A program made the position numbers and the translations under genes. Below the pieces are notes generated by a model. It did no database searches and was not told where the DNA came from. It was given only the letters and a program-made list of their open reading frames with translations. From NCBI GenBank assembly GCA_030649995.1, contig JAUSEV010000009.1, positions 1 through 41,453 on the forward strand: a stretch of 41,453 bases of DNA, read 5' to 3'. The stretch comes from Candidatus Uhrbacteria bacterium. GTDB taxonomy: Bacteria > Patescibacteriota > Patescibacteriia > 2-12-FULL-60-25. Shown in pieces: positions 24,119-31,658 of the stretch (position 1 is the stretch's first letter; each line of letters opens with the position of its first letter).

Positions 24119-26125
24119 TTACACCTCAATAATCACGGGAATTACCATGGGGCGTTGTTCGGTTTTGATAAACAAGAATTCACCCAACTCATCGCGTAAT
24201 TTGTCTTTCAAATAGGGCACGTTCGCGGCGGAACGCGGGTCTTTGTCTTTTAAGATCGTGGCGCATTTGTGGCGCGCTTGAGAAATCAATTCTTGATGTT
24301 CTTTCATGTACACGAATCCACGCGAGATGATGTCCGGCGTGGCTTGGAGCGCGCCGGTGCGAGCATCCACCACGGCGACCACAATCACCATGCCCTCTTC
24401 GGAAAGCTGCTGGCGATCGCGCAGCACGATTTGATTGGTATTGCCGACGCCGAGTCCGTCGATGAAGACGTAATCGGTAATCACTTTTTTGTTGGTGAGC
24501 TGACCGTTTCCTTGCTTATCAAACTCCATGATCTGTCCGTTATCGGCGATGAAGATGTGTTTTGGATTAAATCCGGCAGCTACATCCGCCTTGGCATGAT
24601 CGCACAAGAACGAATAATGTCCTTCGATCGGAATCAGATATTTGGGTTTTATCATCTCCTGCATTTCGATCAAATCCTCTTGTTGGGCATGCCCTCCCGC
24701 GTGTACGTCCATCATTTTATAGTGGATCACTTCGGCGCCTTCTCGATACAACGTGTCTTTGACGCGTTGAACCGAGCGTTCGTTTCCGGGAATAACGGAA
24801 GAAGAAAAGACCACCGTATCACCCGGTTCGATCTGCACGATCGGATGTTCGCGGTTGGCGATGCGCATGAGCGCCGCGCGTTCCTCGCCTTGCGCGCCGG
24901 TACAGATGATGGCGACTTTTTCTCGCGGATAGTTGTGAATATGTTTGGTTTCAATCAACGTGCCTTTTTCGATTTTTACATACCCCAACTGCTGCGAGAT
25001 CAGGATGTTTGAGCGCATGGAAAATCCCTCGATCGCCACTTTGCGTCCCTGCCTTTCGCACGCGAGAATAATCTGCTGAATACGCGAGATCATGGAAGCA
25101 AACGTGCCGATGATGATTTTGCCTTTGGCATTTTTTATGATCTCGTCAATGTTGTGTTGAATGTCAATTTCCGGTAGCTGTCTCCCAGGTTTTGAAGCAT
25201 TGGTTGAGTCAATCATGAGCGCCAACACATGGCGATCTGCCAAGGCTTTTATTTTGTCCGTTTCTTGAATGGACTGCGCGCCGGGTTGCGAGTCAAGCTT
25301 AAAATCTCCGGTGTGCACGATAATACCGCAGGGCGTTGTCACGATGACCCCCATGGAAGATGGAACCGAGTGCGCCACGCCGAAAAATTCCACTTTGAAA
25401 GCACCCAACTGCAACACATCATCCGATTTTACGGAAAACAAATTGAGCGGCGGCGCGTCCCGATGGTCTTCCTGGCGTTTTTGGATAATGCCGCACGTCA
25501 GATCCGTCGCAAAGAGCGGTGGATTTCCAAGACGCGGCATTAAATGCGGAATGCCGCCGATGTGGTCATAGTGCGCGTGAGTGATGATGACCCCGCGAAT
25601 GTTTTTTTCTTTTCCTTTGAGACAGGCGATGTTTGGTATGATGTAATCAACTCCCGGCATGTCCTCATCCGGAAATTGCAAACCCATATCAATCAAAATA
25701 ATGTCATTCCCATATTCCATCATGGTCATGTTGCGACCCACCTCCTCGTTGCCGCCCAATACCGTGACCTTGAGACGTTCGCCTTCTCCGATCAATTTAT
25801 CCGTATCTGATCCAGTTTTAAGAAAGGGTTGATGTTTAAAGGTCGTCATGCGCGGAGCCGCGGCAAAGGCGCCACCCATGGGTCCGCGTTTCCGTTTTTT
25901 TCCGACCTCGTGTTTGTCGCTCGTGCCTCGCCTGTCGGCGGGTGTGCCACGATTTTCTTCTTTGGCAAAACCCTGCTTTAACGGCAGGTTTGGGTTAAAT
26001 GATTTAAATGGCAAGGTGCTGTTGCTCGCCGGAGATTTCCCGAGAGGGCCGCGATGAGGCGGCCTCGAGCTGCGTCGGGATCCAAAAGACGATCCCGCAC
26101 GGAGCGGTTTTTTCATAGCTTCCAT
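24119..26125 (-). CDS. rnj: Ribonuclease J
   Basis: A 668-residue MBL/beta-CASP ribonuclease with both endo- and 5'-exonuclease activity in the family. The metal motif HAHYDHIGG lies near residue 180, followed by HTGDFKLD, the beta-CASP blocks GTFASMISRIQQII and ICTGAQGEERAAL, and the H-x-S/G-H-A equivalent DVHAGGHAQQEDL. About 110 N-terminal residues are basic, proline/serine-rich and probably disordered, and are not part of the usual family core. Part of this tail (GTPADRRGTSDK) derives from a repeat-like CGCCTGTCGGCGGG sequence at about 25925-25950. A good minus-strand promoter lies about 155 bp upstream. An internal ATG at 26116 is an equally possible start. Confidence 0.93.
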   Translation of the reverse strand: MEAMKKPLRAGSSFGSRRSSRPPHRGPLGKSPASNSTLPFKSFNPNLPLKQGFAKEENRGTPADRRGTSDKHEVGKKRKRGPMGGAFAAAPRMTTFKHQPFLKTGSDTDKLIGEGERLKVTVLGGNEEVGRNMTMMEYGNDIILIDMGLQFPDEDMPGVDYIIPNIACLKGKEKNIRGVIITHAHYDHIGGIPHLMPRLGNPPLFATDLTCGIIQKRQEDHRDAPPLNLFSVKSDDVLQLGAFKVEFFGVAHSVPSSMGVIVTTPCGIIVHTGDFKLDSQPGAQSIQETDKIKALADRHVLALMIDSTNASKPGRQLPEIDIQHNIDEIIKNAKGKIIIGTFASMISRIQQIILACERQGRKVAIEGFSMRSNILISQQLGYVKIEKGTLIETKHIHNYPREKVAIICTGAQGEERAALMRIANREHPIVQIEPGDTVVFSSSVIPGNERSVQRVKDTLYREGAEVIHYKMMDVHAGGHAQQEDLIEMQEMIKPKYLIPIEGHYSFLCDHAKADVAAGFNPKHIFIADNGQIMEFDKQGNGQLTNKKVITDYVFIDGLGVGNTNQIVLRDRQQLSEEGMVIVVAVVDARTGALQATPDIISRGFVYMKEHQELISQARHKCATILKDKDPRSAANVPYLKDKLRDELGEFLFIKTEQRPMVIPVIIEV

Positions 26126-26280
26126 AACAAAATAGGTTGTAACTAAACAAAAATAAAAAGATTAAATTAAGAGTTTAAATTTTACGTAGGATACGCGCTT
26201 GGGAGCGCCTGTTCACGACTTTCGAGGAAATCCAACACACATTGGGTCTCTGGCGAAAAGCGTTATTCAGTTACCAATAC

Positions 26281-26309
26281 AGGATAGCACGGCCTTATTT
26301 TCTTGTCAA
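26281..26309 (-). promoter_or_regulatory. Promoter for RNase J with long leader
   Basis: On the minus strand: TTGACA (26304-26309), 17-bp spacer, TATCCT (26281-26286). The implied leader is about 150 nt. It contains two small hairpins (CCAATGTGTGTTGG; GCGCTCCCAAGCGC) and then an A/T-rich stretch before the ATG. Confidence 0.75.
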
Positions 26310-26343
26310 GCGAAAAAATAGCTTGTGGAAATTTTGTTTCATT

Positions 26344-26426
26344 TGCCGCGGGAGGGACTTGAACCCTCATGACCTTGCGGTCGCTAGCTCCTGAAGCTAG
26401 TGCGTCTGCCATTTCGCCACCGCGGC
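26344..26426 (-). tRNA. tRNA-Leu (anticodon CAG)
   Basis: An 83-nt class II tRNA on the minus strand. The acceptor is GCCGCGG/CCGCGGC and the anticodon loop is TTCAGGA. A long variable arm (CGACCGCAAGGTCATG) and T-arm GGTTCAAGTCC are present. CCA is not encoded. Confidence 0.97.
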
Positions 26427-26461
26427 ATTATCTGAAGAGAATCAAAAACGTGTGTTTCCGC

Positions 26462-26490
26462 ATGATGCGGCAGAAAAACGTCCGCGTCAA
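26462..26490 (-). promoter_or_regulatory. Possible tRNA-Leu promoter
   Basis: On the minus strand: TTGACG (26485-26490), 17-bp spacer, CATCAT (26462-26467). It is back to back with a plus-strand TTGACA at 26496-26501 that probably belongs to the sigma-factor gene, for which no clear -10 was found. Confidence 0.45.
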
Positions 26491-26572
26491 CCCTCTTGAC
26501 AAAATTTTCAAAATGCGGTTGACTATCGTCACGTTTTTGTTGTTCAACGCAGGGGACAAATTGGGAGGAGCG

Positions 26573-27256
26573 ATGAACAAAAAGGGAGGAGAAAGAAAGA
26601 GGGTGGATTGGTTCGACCGCGATCCGCCGACGGAAATCGTCCACAGCGCGGTCGCCAGGTTGATCCGACGGTTACCGTCGCGCGTTCGGTACGATGACCT
26701 GTACTCCGTCGGGCTCATGGCGCTCGTGCAGGCGGCGCAGCGATTCGATGCGAGCCGTGGCGTGACCTTTCGCACTTATGCTAAGTGTCGGGTGCAGGGC
26801 GCCATGCTGGACGAATTGCGTCGGTTTGACCCCGCGTCTCGTGAGCAGCGCCTCGCCATCCGTCGGGGTCTCGAGTCGTCGGATGCCGCGCCTCGTGAGG
26901 TCGATATCTCCGCCGCCGCTCTCGTCGAGGATCCTGTCGCCTTGCCGGATGAGCAGATCGAGTACCGTCAAGACCTGCATTCCATGCGCGAGATGGTGCG
27001 GTACCTGCCCGAGCGGCTGCAGATCATCTACGGTCTGCGTTTTCAGGAGGGGTGGCTGCTCGGTGCCATCGCCGACCGTCTGAACATTACCGCCGCGCGC
27101 GTTTGTCAGCTGTGTGGGGAGGTGATGCGTCGACTCTCCGAACTTATGGGAGCTCCGCAGCCCACGAAGGTGGTGATCCGTCGCCCCCGCCGTTCTCGGA
27201 TCCTGCGTCCGACGCTCGAGGAAGCCATTCCTCCGCCGCGCGCGATGTACGCCTGA
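26573..27256 (+). CDS. FliA/WhiG-like alternative sigma factor
   Basis: A 227-residue group-3 sigma-70 family protein. Region 2 (about residues 40-90) reads RYDDLYSVGLMALVQAAQRF then GVTFRTYAKCRVQGAMLDEL, with RRFD after it; the GAMLDELRR signature is typical of FliA/WhiG. Region 4 (about 150-195) contains YLPERLQIIYGLRFQEGWLL and the helix-turn-helix IADRLNITAARVCQLCGEVM. Region 3 is short or degenerate. A strong Shine-Dalgarno (GGGAGGAG) precedes the ATG, and a terminator follows. No flagellar genes are in the window, so its regulon is unknown. In other bacteria this class is often held by GHKL anti-sigma factors. Confidence 0.88.
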   Translation: MNKKGGERKRVDWFDRDPPTEIVHSAVARLIRRLPSRVRYDDLYSVGLMALVQAAQRFDASRGVTFRTYAKCRVQGAMLDELRRFDPASREQRLAIRRGLESSDAAPREVDISAAALVEDPVALPDEQIEYRQDLHSMREMVRYLPERLQIIYGLRFQEGWLLGAIADRLNITAARVCQLCGEVMRRLSELMGAPQPTKVVIRRPRRSRILRPTLEEAIPPPRAMYA

Positions 27257-27273
27257 AATCGTTCCTTCTTCTG

Positions 27274-27305
27274 CCTCGAGATCCAAAGTCTCGGGGTATT
27301 TTTTA
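27274..27305 (+). terminator. Intrinsic terminator after the sigma factor
   Basis: CCTCGAGA (27274-27281) pairs with TCTCGGGG (27289-27296), followed by TATTTTTTA. Confidence 0.8.
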
Positions 27306-27308
27306 TGC

Positions 27309-27337
27309 TTGACTTGTTTAATGATTTTTGGTTAAGT
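27309..27337 (+). promoter_or_regulatory. Probable purB promoter
   Basis: TTGACT (27309-27314), 17-bp spacer, TTAAGT (27332-27337). It lies directly after the sigma-factor terminator and about 35 bp before the TTG start. Confidence 0.5.
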
Positions 27338-27372
27338 TCATCGTGCCAAAAAGGCGGAAAGGAAGGTGGACT

Positions 27373-28827
27373 TTGATAAAGCGATACGAAAAGCCAAGCA
27401 TGGCCCGTCTTTGGACGGATGAGAACAAGTTCGGGATGTGGCTCAAGATAGAGCTCGCGGTACTCAAGGCGCGCGAGATGTTGGAGCAGATTCCGGCAGG
27501 AACGTACGACTTCATCTGTTCCAAGACGTGGATGGACGAATCGGTTGTGCAGGTGATCAACCGGCGCGACGAACGCATCAAGCACGATCTGAATGCCTTC
27601 ATCGAGATCATGCGCCTGCAGATCATGCGTTCGAAGGAGGCTTTTCGGGATTTGTTCGCGCTGCCGGATGATGTGGTCTTTCATGAAGTCGTCAGGCTGG
27701 ATCTGGCCGCCCGTCAGGTAGCTCATAAAGCGAACTTCTTCCACGCGGGGATGACGAGTTACGACACGCAAGAAGGTGCGATGTCGCTCATCATGATCGA
27801 GGCTTGTCAGATGATCTTCGCGGCGCTCATCAACTTGCGGGAAGCCCTTCGGACACGCGCGATGAGACATCGCGGGCAACCCATGCTGTTTCGCACGCAT
27901 GGACAGGACGCCCAGCCCGGAACCTTCGGGCTCCTGTGTCTCACCTGGTTGGATCTGGTGGATCGCGCGATGAAACGGCTGGGGCAGGCGCAGGAAGAGA
28001 TCAGCGTCATCAAGCTTTCCGGTGCGGTCGGTGTCTTTGGTACGCTCGGTCCCGATGTGGAGGATAGAGTGGCAAAAGCCCTCTTTCTCAAACCCGTTAT
28101 CTCGACGCAGATCCTGCCGCTCGATCGCAAGGCGCATCTCATGAACACGCTCGCCGAGGTCGCGGCGGTACTGGGAAAGATCGAAGAGGATCTGTGGTTC
28201 TTGAGCCAGACGGCCGTGGGAGAAATCCGTGAGTCGTTCGGCAAGGATCAGAAAGGCTCCTCGGCCATGCCGCACAAGAAGAATCCGATCGCGGTCGAAA
28301 ACGGTCGCGGGCTGGCAGCTCTCGTGCGCGGCTACGCCGGTGTGATGCTCGAGCAGGCGGCGCGTGATCGGATGCAGCGGGTGATCGACCACTCCTCGGT
28401 CGAGCGCATGATCTTTCCGGATGCGTTCGGCTGTCTCTTGTATGTGATCGAACGCCTGACCGGGGTGATCGAGAACATGGAGGTGTGGTATGGACGCATG
28501 CTTGAGAACATCGAGGCATCCTACGGCACCTTTGCCTCGCAAGAGGTTGCCCAGCTTTTGATCGACAAGGGCATGGCGGCGGAGACGGCGTACCGTGTGG
28601 TGCAGGAAGGTTCGTTTATCGCTCTGGAAAAGCGTGTTCATTTGAAGGATCTCTTTACGCACGACTTCGAGCGGGTTTGGAACCAGGATTATCCGGCGAA
28701 TTGGGAAGATGCCCGGAGGCTCCTTCGCGACGAACCGCGTTTCGCGACCTGCTTCGATCTCACCAACTGGACGCGCCACGAGGTACGCCTCTATAAGCGC
28801 ATGGGTTATCTGATTATCGTCGATTGA
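27373..28827 (+). CDS. purB: Adenylosuccinate lyase
   Basis: A 484-residue member of the fumarase/aspartase superfamily. It cleaves adenylosuccinate to AMP (and SAICAR to AICAR) in purine synthesis and the purine nucleotide cycle. The superfamily signature GSSAMPHKKNPI carries the flexible catalytic serine loop, and FFHAGMTSYDTQEGAM and FRTHGQDAQPGTFG match the substrate regions. The start is a TTG at 27373 giving MIKRYEKPSMARLWTDE, which aligns with PurB N-termini and follows the Shine-Dalgarno AAGGAAGGTGG. An earlier TTG at 27328 is less likely. No other purine genes are nearby, so a salvage or interconversion role is more likely than full de novo synthesis. Confidence 0.93.
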   Translation: MIKRYEKPSMARLWTDENKFGMWLKIELAVLKAREMLEQIPAGTYDFICSKTWMDESVVQVINRRDERIKHDLNAFIEIMRLQIMRSKEAFRDLFALPDDVVFHEVVRLDLAARQVAHKANFFHAGMTSYDTQEGAMSLIMIEACQMIFAALINLREALRTRAMRHRGQPMLFRTHGQDAQPGTFGLLCLTWLDLVDRAMKRLGQAQEEISVIKLSGAVGVFGTLGPDVEDRVAKALFLKPVISTQILPLDRKAHLMNTLAEVAAVLGKIEEDLWFLSQTAVGEIRESFGKDQKGSSAMPHKKNPIAVENGRGLAALVRGYAGVMLEQAARDRMQRVIDHSSVERMIFPDAFGCLLYVIERLTGVIENMEVWYGRMLENIEASYGTFASQEVAQLLIDKGMAAETAYRVVQEGSFIALEKRVHLKDLFTHDFERVWNQDYPANWEDARRLLRDEPRFATCFDLTNWTRHEVRLYKRMGYLIIVD

Positions 28828-28888
28828 TTCTCTCAACGGTTTGTGACCCTCGCGTCACGAATCGTTTTTTATTTTTGAAGATTGAAAT

Positions 28889-28918
28889 TTGACATATTTA
28901 AATACCGTTGTATATACT
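28889..28918 (+). promoter_or_regulatory. Promoter of the RelBE-type operon, near-leaderless
   Basis: TTGACA (28889-28894), 18-bp spacer, TATACT (28913-28918), 8 nt before the antitoxin ATG. Confidence 0.7.
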
Positions 28919-28926
28919 TTGGTTAT

Positions 28927-29202
28927 ATGAAAACGGTTATCAATATTAAGGCCGACGTGGAAGTAAAAAAGAATGCACAAAAACTCGCGGAAGAAATTGG
29001 CCTCTCTTTAAGCGCCGTATTAAATGCTTATCTTAAGCAGTTTATCCGCAATCGAGAAATTAATCTCTCCATAGTCCCTCGGATGTCACAAGAATTAGAA
29101 ACCTTTCTCGGTGAGGTAGAACAGGATATCCGGAAAAAGAAAAATTTTTCTCCGCCATTTTCAACCATGGGAGAGGCCAGATGCTATCTGGATTCTCTAT
29201 GA
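28927..29202 (+). CDS. RelB/DinJ-type antitoxin
   Basis: A 91-residue protein. The N-terminus MKTVINIKADVEVKKNAQKLAEEIGLSLSAVLNAYLKQFIRNREI matches the ribbon-helix-helix DNA-binding domain of RelB/DinJ antitoxins. The C-terminal half, rich in charged and flexible residues, would wrap the toxin. Its TGA stop overlaps the toxin ATG (ATGA). As in the family, it probably represses its own promoter as well as neutralising the toxin. The start at 28927 is chosen for the RHH homology and the -10 box 8 nt upstream. Confidence 0.88.
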   Translation: MKTVINIKADVEVKKNAQKLAEEIGLSLSAVLNAYLKQFIRNREINLSIVPRMSQELETFLGEVEQDIRKKKNFSPPFSTMGEARCYLDSL

Positions 29203-29459
29203 CGGTTCATTTTCATAAGAAATTTCAGAAGAGATATAAAAAATTGCGTTTATCTGAACAAAAACAGCTCTGGCAACGCTTAGATATTTTTACGATCGAC
29301 TGCTTTCATCCGACTCTGAATAATCACGCGCTCCAAGGTAAATATATCGGTTATCGTAGCATCAATGTCACAGGTGATTTACGTGCGATTTATAAATTGA
29401 CGAATCAGAATGTCTATTTATTTCTTACCATCGATACGCATGGTCATCTTTATTCATAA
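29199..29459 (+). CDS. RelE/YafQ-type toxin
   Basis: An 86-residue protein. HKKFQKRYKKL, FHPTLNNHALQGKYIGYRSI and NVTGDLRAIYKL, then YLFLTIDTHGHLYS, follow the RelE/YafQ ribosome-dependent mRNA-interferase pattern: a basic N-terminal helix, L-G-x-Y-R-S-I, D-x-R-x-I-Y, and I-x-T-H-x-x-L-Y at the end, with the histidine probably catalytic as in YafQ. It overlaps the antitoxin by 4 bp, implying translational coupling. It appears intact. Confidence 0.88.
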   Translation: MTVHFHKKFQKRYKKLRLSEQKQLWQRLDIFTIDCFHPTLNNHALQGKYIGYRSINVTGDLRAIYKLTNQNVYLFLTIDTHGHLYS

Positions 29460-29465
29460 AAAAGC

Positions 29466-30110
29466 ATGCCTAAGCCAATTGAACTCGAAATTCGCGGCGA
29501 GATTCGCGCCAAAAATATTCCGGCTATCGGTCAGCGACTTCGAGCATTAGGATTTCGAGAAATCGAAGAAACGCGACGGACATCGGTCATGTCCTTTGGT
29601 GATGTATCTCCATTTGAATCTCTCCATGATCGTACACAAACGCAGGTGGATATTCGCTGCCGCATCACCAACGGCAAGGCCGAGGTGGTGGGAAAAATCG
29701 GCAAAACGCACGCGGCAAATCGATTAGAAATCAGCCAGCCGGTCACCAGAGACGAGCTCTTCGCGTTCGCACGCCTGTTTGGGTCTATGGGATTTTTTAC
29801 CAAAGTTGGATCAAAAGTGACGAAGAATTTTCAAAAAGGATCGGTGATCGCGTCGCTCGTAAAAAGTCCTAGCGGGCTCGCGTATATCGAAATTGAAAAA
29901 ATGACAGATCGAAAACGAGAGAAGCGGGATCTTAAAAAATTACAGGCACTCGCAAAACAGTTGAGCATCAAATTATGGAAAAGCCGAAAAGAATTTTTAG
30001 ATTTCTGCCGCTTACTCACGGAACGCGATGATTGGGAATTTCACGGCACGCCAAAAGATATTGAACGACTAAAAAAAGAAATAAAAAAAGCGGGATCGGG
30101 GAGGAGATAA
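29466..30110 (+). CDS. CYTH-domain protein
   Basis: A 214-residue protein. The N-terminal IELEIRGEI provides the ExE-type metal-binding start of CYTH (CyaB/thiamine triphosphatase) tunnel-fold enzymes, which act on triphosphates. Later strands DIRCRITNGKAEVVGKIG and LAYIEIEKM contribute basic and acidic residues in the expected alternation. The C-terminus (residues 150-214) is lysine-rich and helical. The substrate could be a nucleotide, thiamine triphosphate or inorganic triphosphate, and the sequence does not decide. It starts 6 bp after the toxin gene but is unlikely to be functionally part of that pair. Confidence 0.75.
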   Translation: MPKPIELEIRGEIRAKNIPAIGQRLRALGFREIEETRRTSVMSFGDVSPFESLHDRTQTQVDIRCRITNGKAEVVGKIGKTHAANRLEISQPVTRDELFAFARLFGSMGFFTKVGSKVTKNFQKGSVIASLVKSPSGLAYIEIEKMTDRKREKRDLKKLQALAKQLSIKLWKSRKEFLDFCRLLTERDDWEFHGTPKDIERLKKEIKKAGSGRR

Positions 30111-30120
30111 AAAACTTTTT

Positions 30121-30240
30121 GAACAGTTCCGACCAGTGCCCACAAACAGAAGAATTTTCAATGTTACTATCCTCTGCTATAGCGGCAGATAGTAACATGC
30201 GGTGTGGGATTTCTTTCGATGGATGGTGTGAGGAACTGCG
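30121..30240. other. Nested inverted repeats upstream of tRNA-Arg
   Basis: CAGTTCC (30124-30130) can pair with GGAACTG (30232-30238), and CCCACA (30139-30144) with TGTGGG (30203-30208). ATGTTACTATC (30161-30171) pairs perfectly with GATAGTAACAT (30188-30198). The order is nested, so one branched RNA is possible. It has no coding potential and matches no known RNA class that I recognise. Confidence 0.5.
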
Positions 30241-30247
30241 ATACATA

Positions 30248-30276
30248 TTGTCACGGACAGTCATATATGTTATATC
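30248..30276 (+). promoter_or_regulatory. Probable tRNA-Arg promoter
   Basis: TTGTCA (30248-30253), 17-bp spacer, TATATC (30271-30276), 22 nt before the tRNA. Confidence 0.55.
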
Positions 30277-30298
30277 TGCATGCGTTCGGAAAATTTAT

Positions 30299-30373
30299 GC
30301 GCCCTTAGTTTAACGGATAAAACTGCAGCCTTCGAAGCTGTTGATGGGGGTTCGATTCCCTCAGGGCGCACCA
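30299..30373 (+). tRNA. tRNA-Arg (anticodon TCG)
   Basis: The acceptor is GCGCCCT/AGGGCGC, the anticodon loop CTTCGAA and the T-arm GGTTCGATTCC. The 3' CCA is encoded (30371-30373). A strong terminator follows 3 nt later. Confidence 0.96.
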
Positions 30374-30376
30374 CGT

Positions 30377-30405
30377 AAAAACAGCGGTTTATAGCCGCTG
30401 TTTTT
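30377..30405 (+). terminator. Intrinsic terminator after tRNA-Arg
   Basis: AAAAACAGCGG (30377-30387) pairs perfectly with CCGCTGTTTTT (30395-30405). Confidence 0.9.
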
Positions 30406-30523
30406 ATTTGTTGCTGTTCACGTGGTAAACCGATTCCCATCCTCTGTTCCAGTTTTCTAACCGTTTCTGGTTCTGTGTTTGTATTTGTGATGACCGATCG
30501 TTTCTGATAACGTATGCTCAAAT

Positions 30524-31111
30524 ATGAACGCGCTTCATTGGGCCACATCGTCAACCGGATCGAATCCACCAAACGATTTTTATTGCACCACGCGTGACGT
30601 TGGTCAAGCGAGAGTTGAGAAGCTGGTGGCGGAATTCATCCGTCAGAGTTGGAACAGTAACGAAGCAGGCCTTCTTGCTGCCGTCATCGGCGAGTTGGTT
30701 GGTAATTGTTTCGACCACAACTTGGGGAAATGGCGAGACGTCCCTGGTTGCTGGCTTGAGACGATAGTAGAGCGCGAAGTGTTTCGAGCTATCGTGGCTG
30801 ATCGTGGTCAGGGTGTCCTTGCAACTTTAAGACAGGTACTTCCGGAGCTTCAAGATGATAAACAAGCCCTGCTCGTCGCTTTTACCAAGAACATCACCGG
30901 CCGAGCTCCAGAACAGCGTGGCAATGGATTAAAATTCGTTATTCGTTCACTGGGTCAACTCAACATAGAGGCCTTTCAGTACCAGTCCGGCACAGCAAAT
31001 TTCGCTTTTGCAGGTCAGTTGGACTTAATAGGCATTTCTCGCTATATTGACGATACACAGCCCGAAGTCGGGGGAACGTATTTTGCATTAACCGTAAGAA
31101 AATCATTATGA
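30524..31111 (+). CDS. GHKL ATPase, paralogue without HTH
   Basis: A 195-residue protein. The GHKL motifs are E57-x3-N61 with H65 N66 (GELVGNCFDHNLGKW), D93-R-G-Q-G97 and R132-G-N-G-L136. It shares FYC-T, DHNLGKW, ADRG-G-L-TLRQV-PEL and GRAPE-RGNGLK blocks with the protein at 10286 but lacks its DNA-binding domain and has a longer C-terminus. The likely partner is the STAS-like gene 72 bp downstream. A TATGCT box ends 5 nt before the ATG, implying leaderless transcription. An anti-sigma or kinase role is inferred from the fold only. Confidence 0.83.
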   Translation: MNALHWATSSTGSNPPNDFYCTTRDVGQARVEKLVAEFIRQSWNSNEAGLLAAVIGELVGNCFDHNLGKWRDVPGCWLETIVEREVFRAIVADRGQGVLATLRQVLPELQDDKQALLVAFTKNITGRAPEQRGNGLKFVIRSLGQLNIEAFQYQSGTANFAFAGQLDLIGISRYIDDTQPEVGGTYFALTVRKSL

Positions 31112-31148
31112 CCCATTCGATTATAACTCAGGGTCATAGTAGTGAGCT

Positions 31149-31176
31149 TGGACTTCGGTTGAGCTCAGTCGAAACC
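31149..31176. repeat. Dispersed-repeat fragment between the GHKL and STAS-like genes
   Basis: The sequence GACTTCGGTTGAGCTCAGTC and its flank resemble the common TTCGACTGAGCTCAACCGAA repeat. It occupies most of the 72-bp gap. Confidence 0.5.
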
Positions 31177-31183
31177 TCGAACT

Positions 31184-31456
31184 ATGAGAATTGATGTCAG
31201 CAAATTTGGAAAAACTTTGATTTCGCGTCCGGCCGGTCGTGATGCCTTTTTGAGTGCGCGAGCGTACAACATTCCAAAAGATAGCACAGAAACCATTGAG
31301 TTGGATTTTTCGAATGTTCAAGTTTTGACACCATCATGGGCTGATGAATTTATTCGTGGGTTGAAAGAAGAACTCGGCGCTTCTCGAATCAAAACCATCG
31401 AGGGTGATAACTTGAGTGTAAAAACAACTTTCGAGACATTGCGAGCAGCGGTGTAG
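31184..31456 (+). CDS. STAS-like protein (DUF4325 type), second copy
   Basis: A 90-residue paralogue of the protein at 11022. It shares FGKTLISR (residues 8-15), ELDFSNVQVLTPSWADEF (39-56) and DNLSV (75-79). The candidate phosphoacceptor equivalents are T49 and S51. It follows the HTH-less GHKL ATPase, repeating the gene order of the first module. The gap between the two genes has been invaded by a repeat fragment. It is probably a cytosolic antagonist or ligand of the ATPase. Confidence 0.78.
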   Translation: MRIDVSKFGKTLISRPAGRDAFLSARAYNIPKDSTETIELDFSNVQVLTPSWADEFIRGLKEELGASRIKTIEGDNLSVKTTFETLRAAV

Positions 31457-31476
31457 TTTTTTAACACAAACAGGCC

Positions 31477-31556
31477 ACGTGACCACCGTAGCTTGAGCGA
31501 AGGATGGTGCAGAGCGCTGGTTTTGCCATAACCAGCGTCCGAACATCGTCGACCAG
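31477..31556. repeat. Cluster of hairpin-forming dispersed repeats
   Basis: One arm set reads CCACCGTAGCTTGAGCGAAG, continuing to GGATGGTG; its complement resembles the common CCTTCGCTCAAGCTACGG motif. A second hairpin has GCGCTGGTT/AACCAGCG arms around TTGCCAT. It contains tRNA-like fragments but no closed cloverleaf. Confidence 0.55.
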
Positions 31557-31565
31557 CCCGCACCA

Positions 31566-31598
31566 GCAAAAATACCATATACAGAGTGGTATTTTTGC
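31566..31598 (+). terminator. Strong intrinsic terminator
   Basis: GCAAAAATACCA (31566-31577) pairs with TGGTATTTTTGC (31587-31598). It ends the GHKL/STAS-like transcript. Confidence 0.85.
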
Positions 31599-31658
31599 TA
31601 TCAATATTATGTGCTATTGTTTGGTTTGAATCGTCATTAAAATCATCAACTATATTTT

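Noticed and set aside
26126-26280. RNase J leader considered as 6S RNA
   Set aside because: No long closing stem with a central bubble could be drawn; it is better explained as an untranslated leader.
27106-28836. 576-codon minus-strand frame across purB and the sigma factor
   Set aside because: Shadow of two convincingly identified plus-strand genes in GC-rich codon context; no family pattern.
30270-30572. Minus-strand frame containing RPEGIEPPSTASKAA
   Set aside because: Translated antisense of tRNA-Arg.
31486-31560. tRNA-Gly-like sequence (GCTGGTT-TTGCCAT-AACCAGC, with CCCGCACCA nearby)
   Set aside because: The anticodon-arm resemblance is good, but no 5' acceptor strand pairs with the CCAGCCCGC end and the T-arm consensus is absent. 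Treated as a repeat-derived hairpin cluster.
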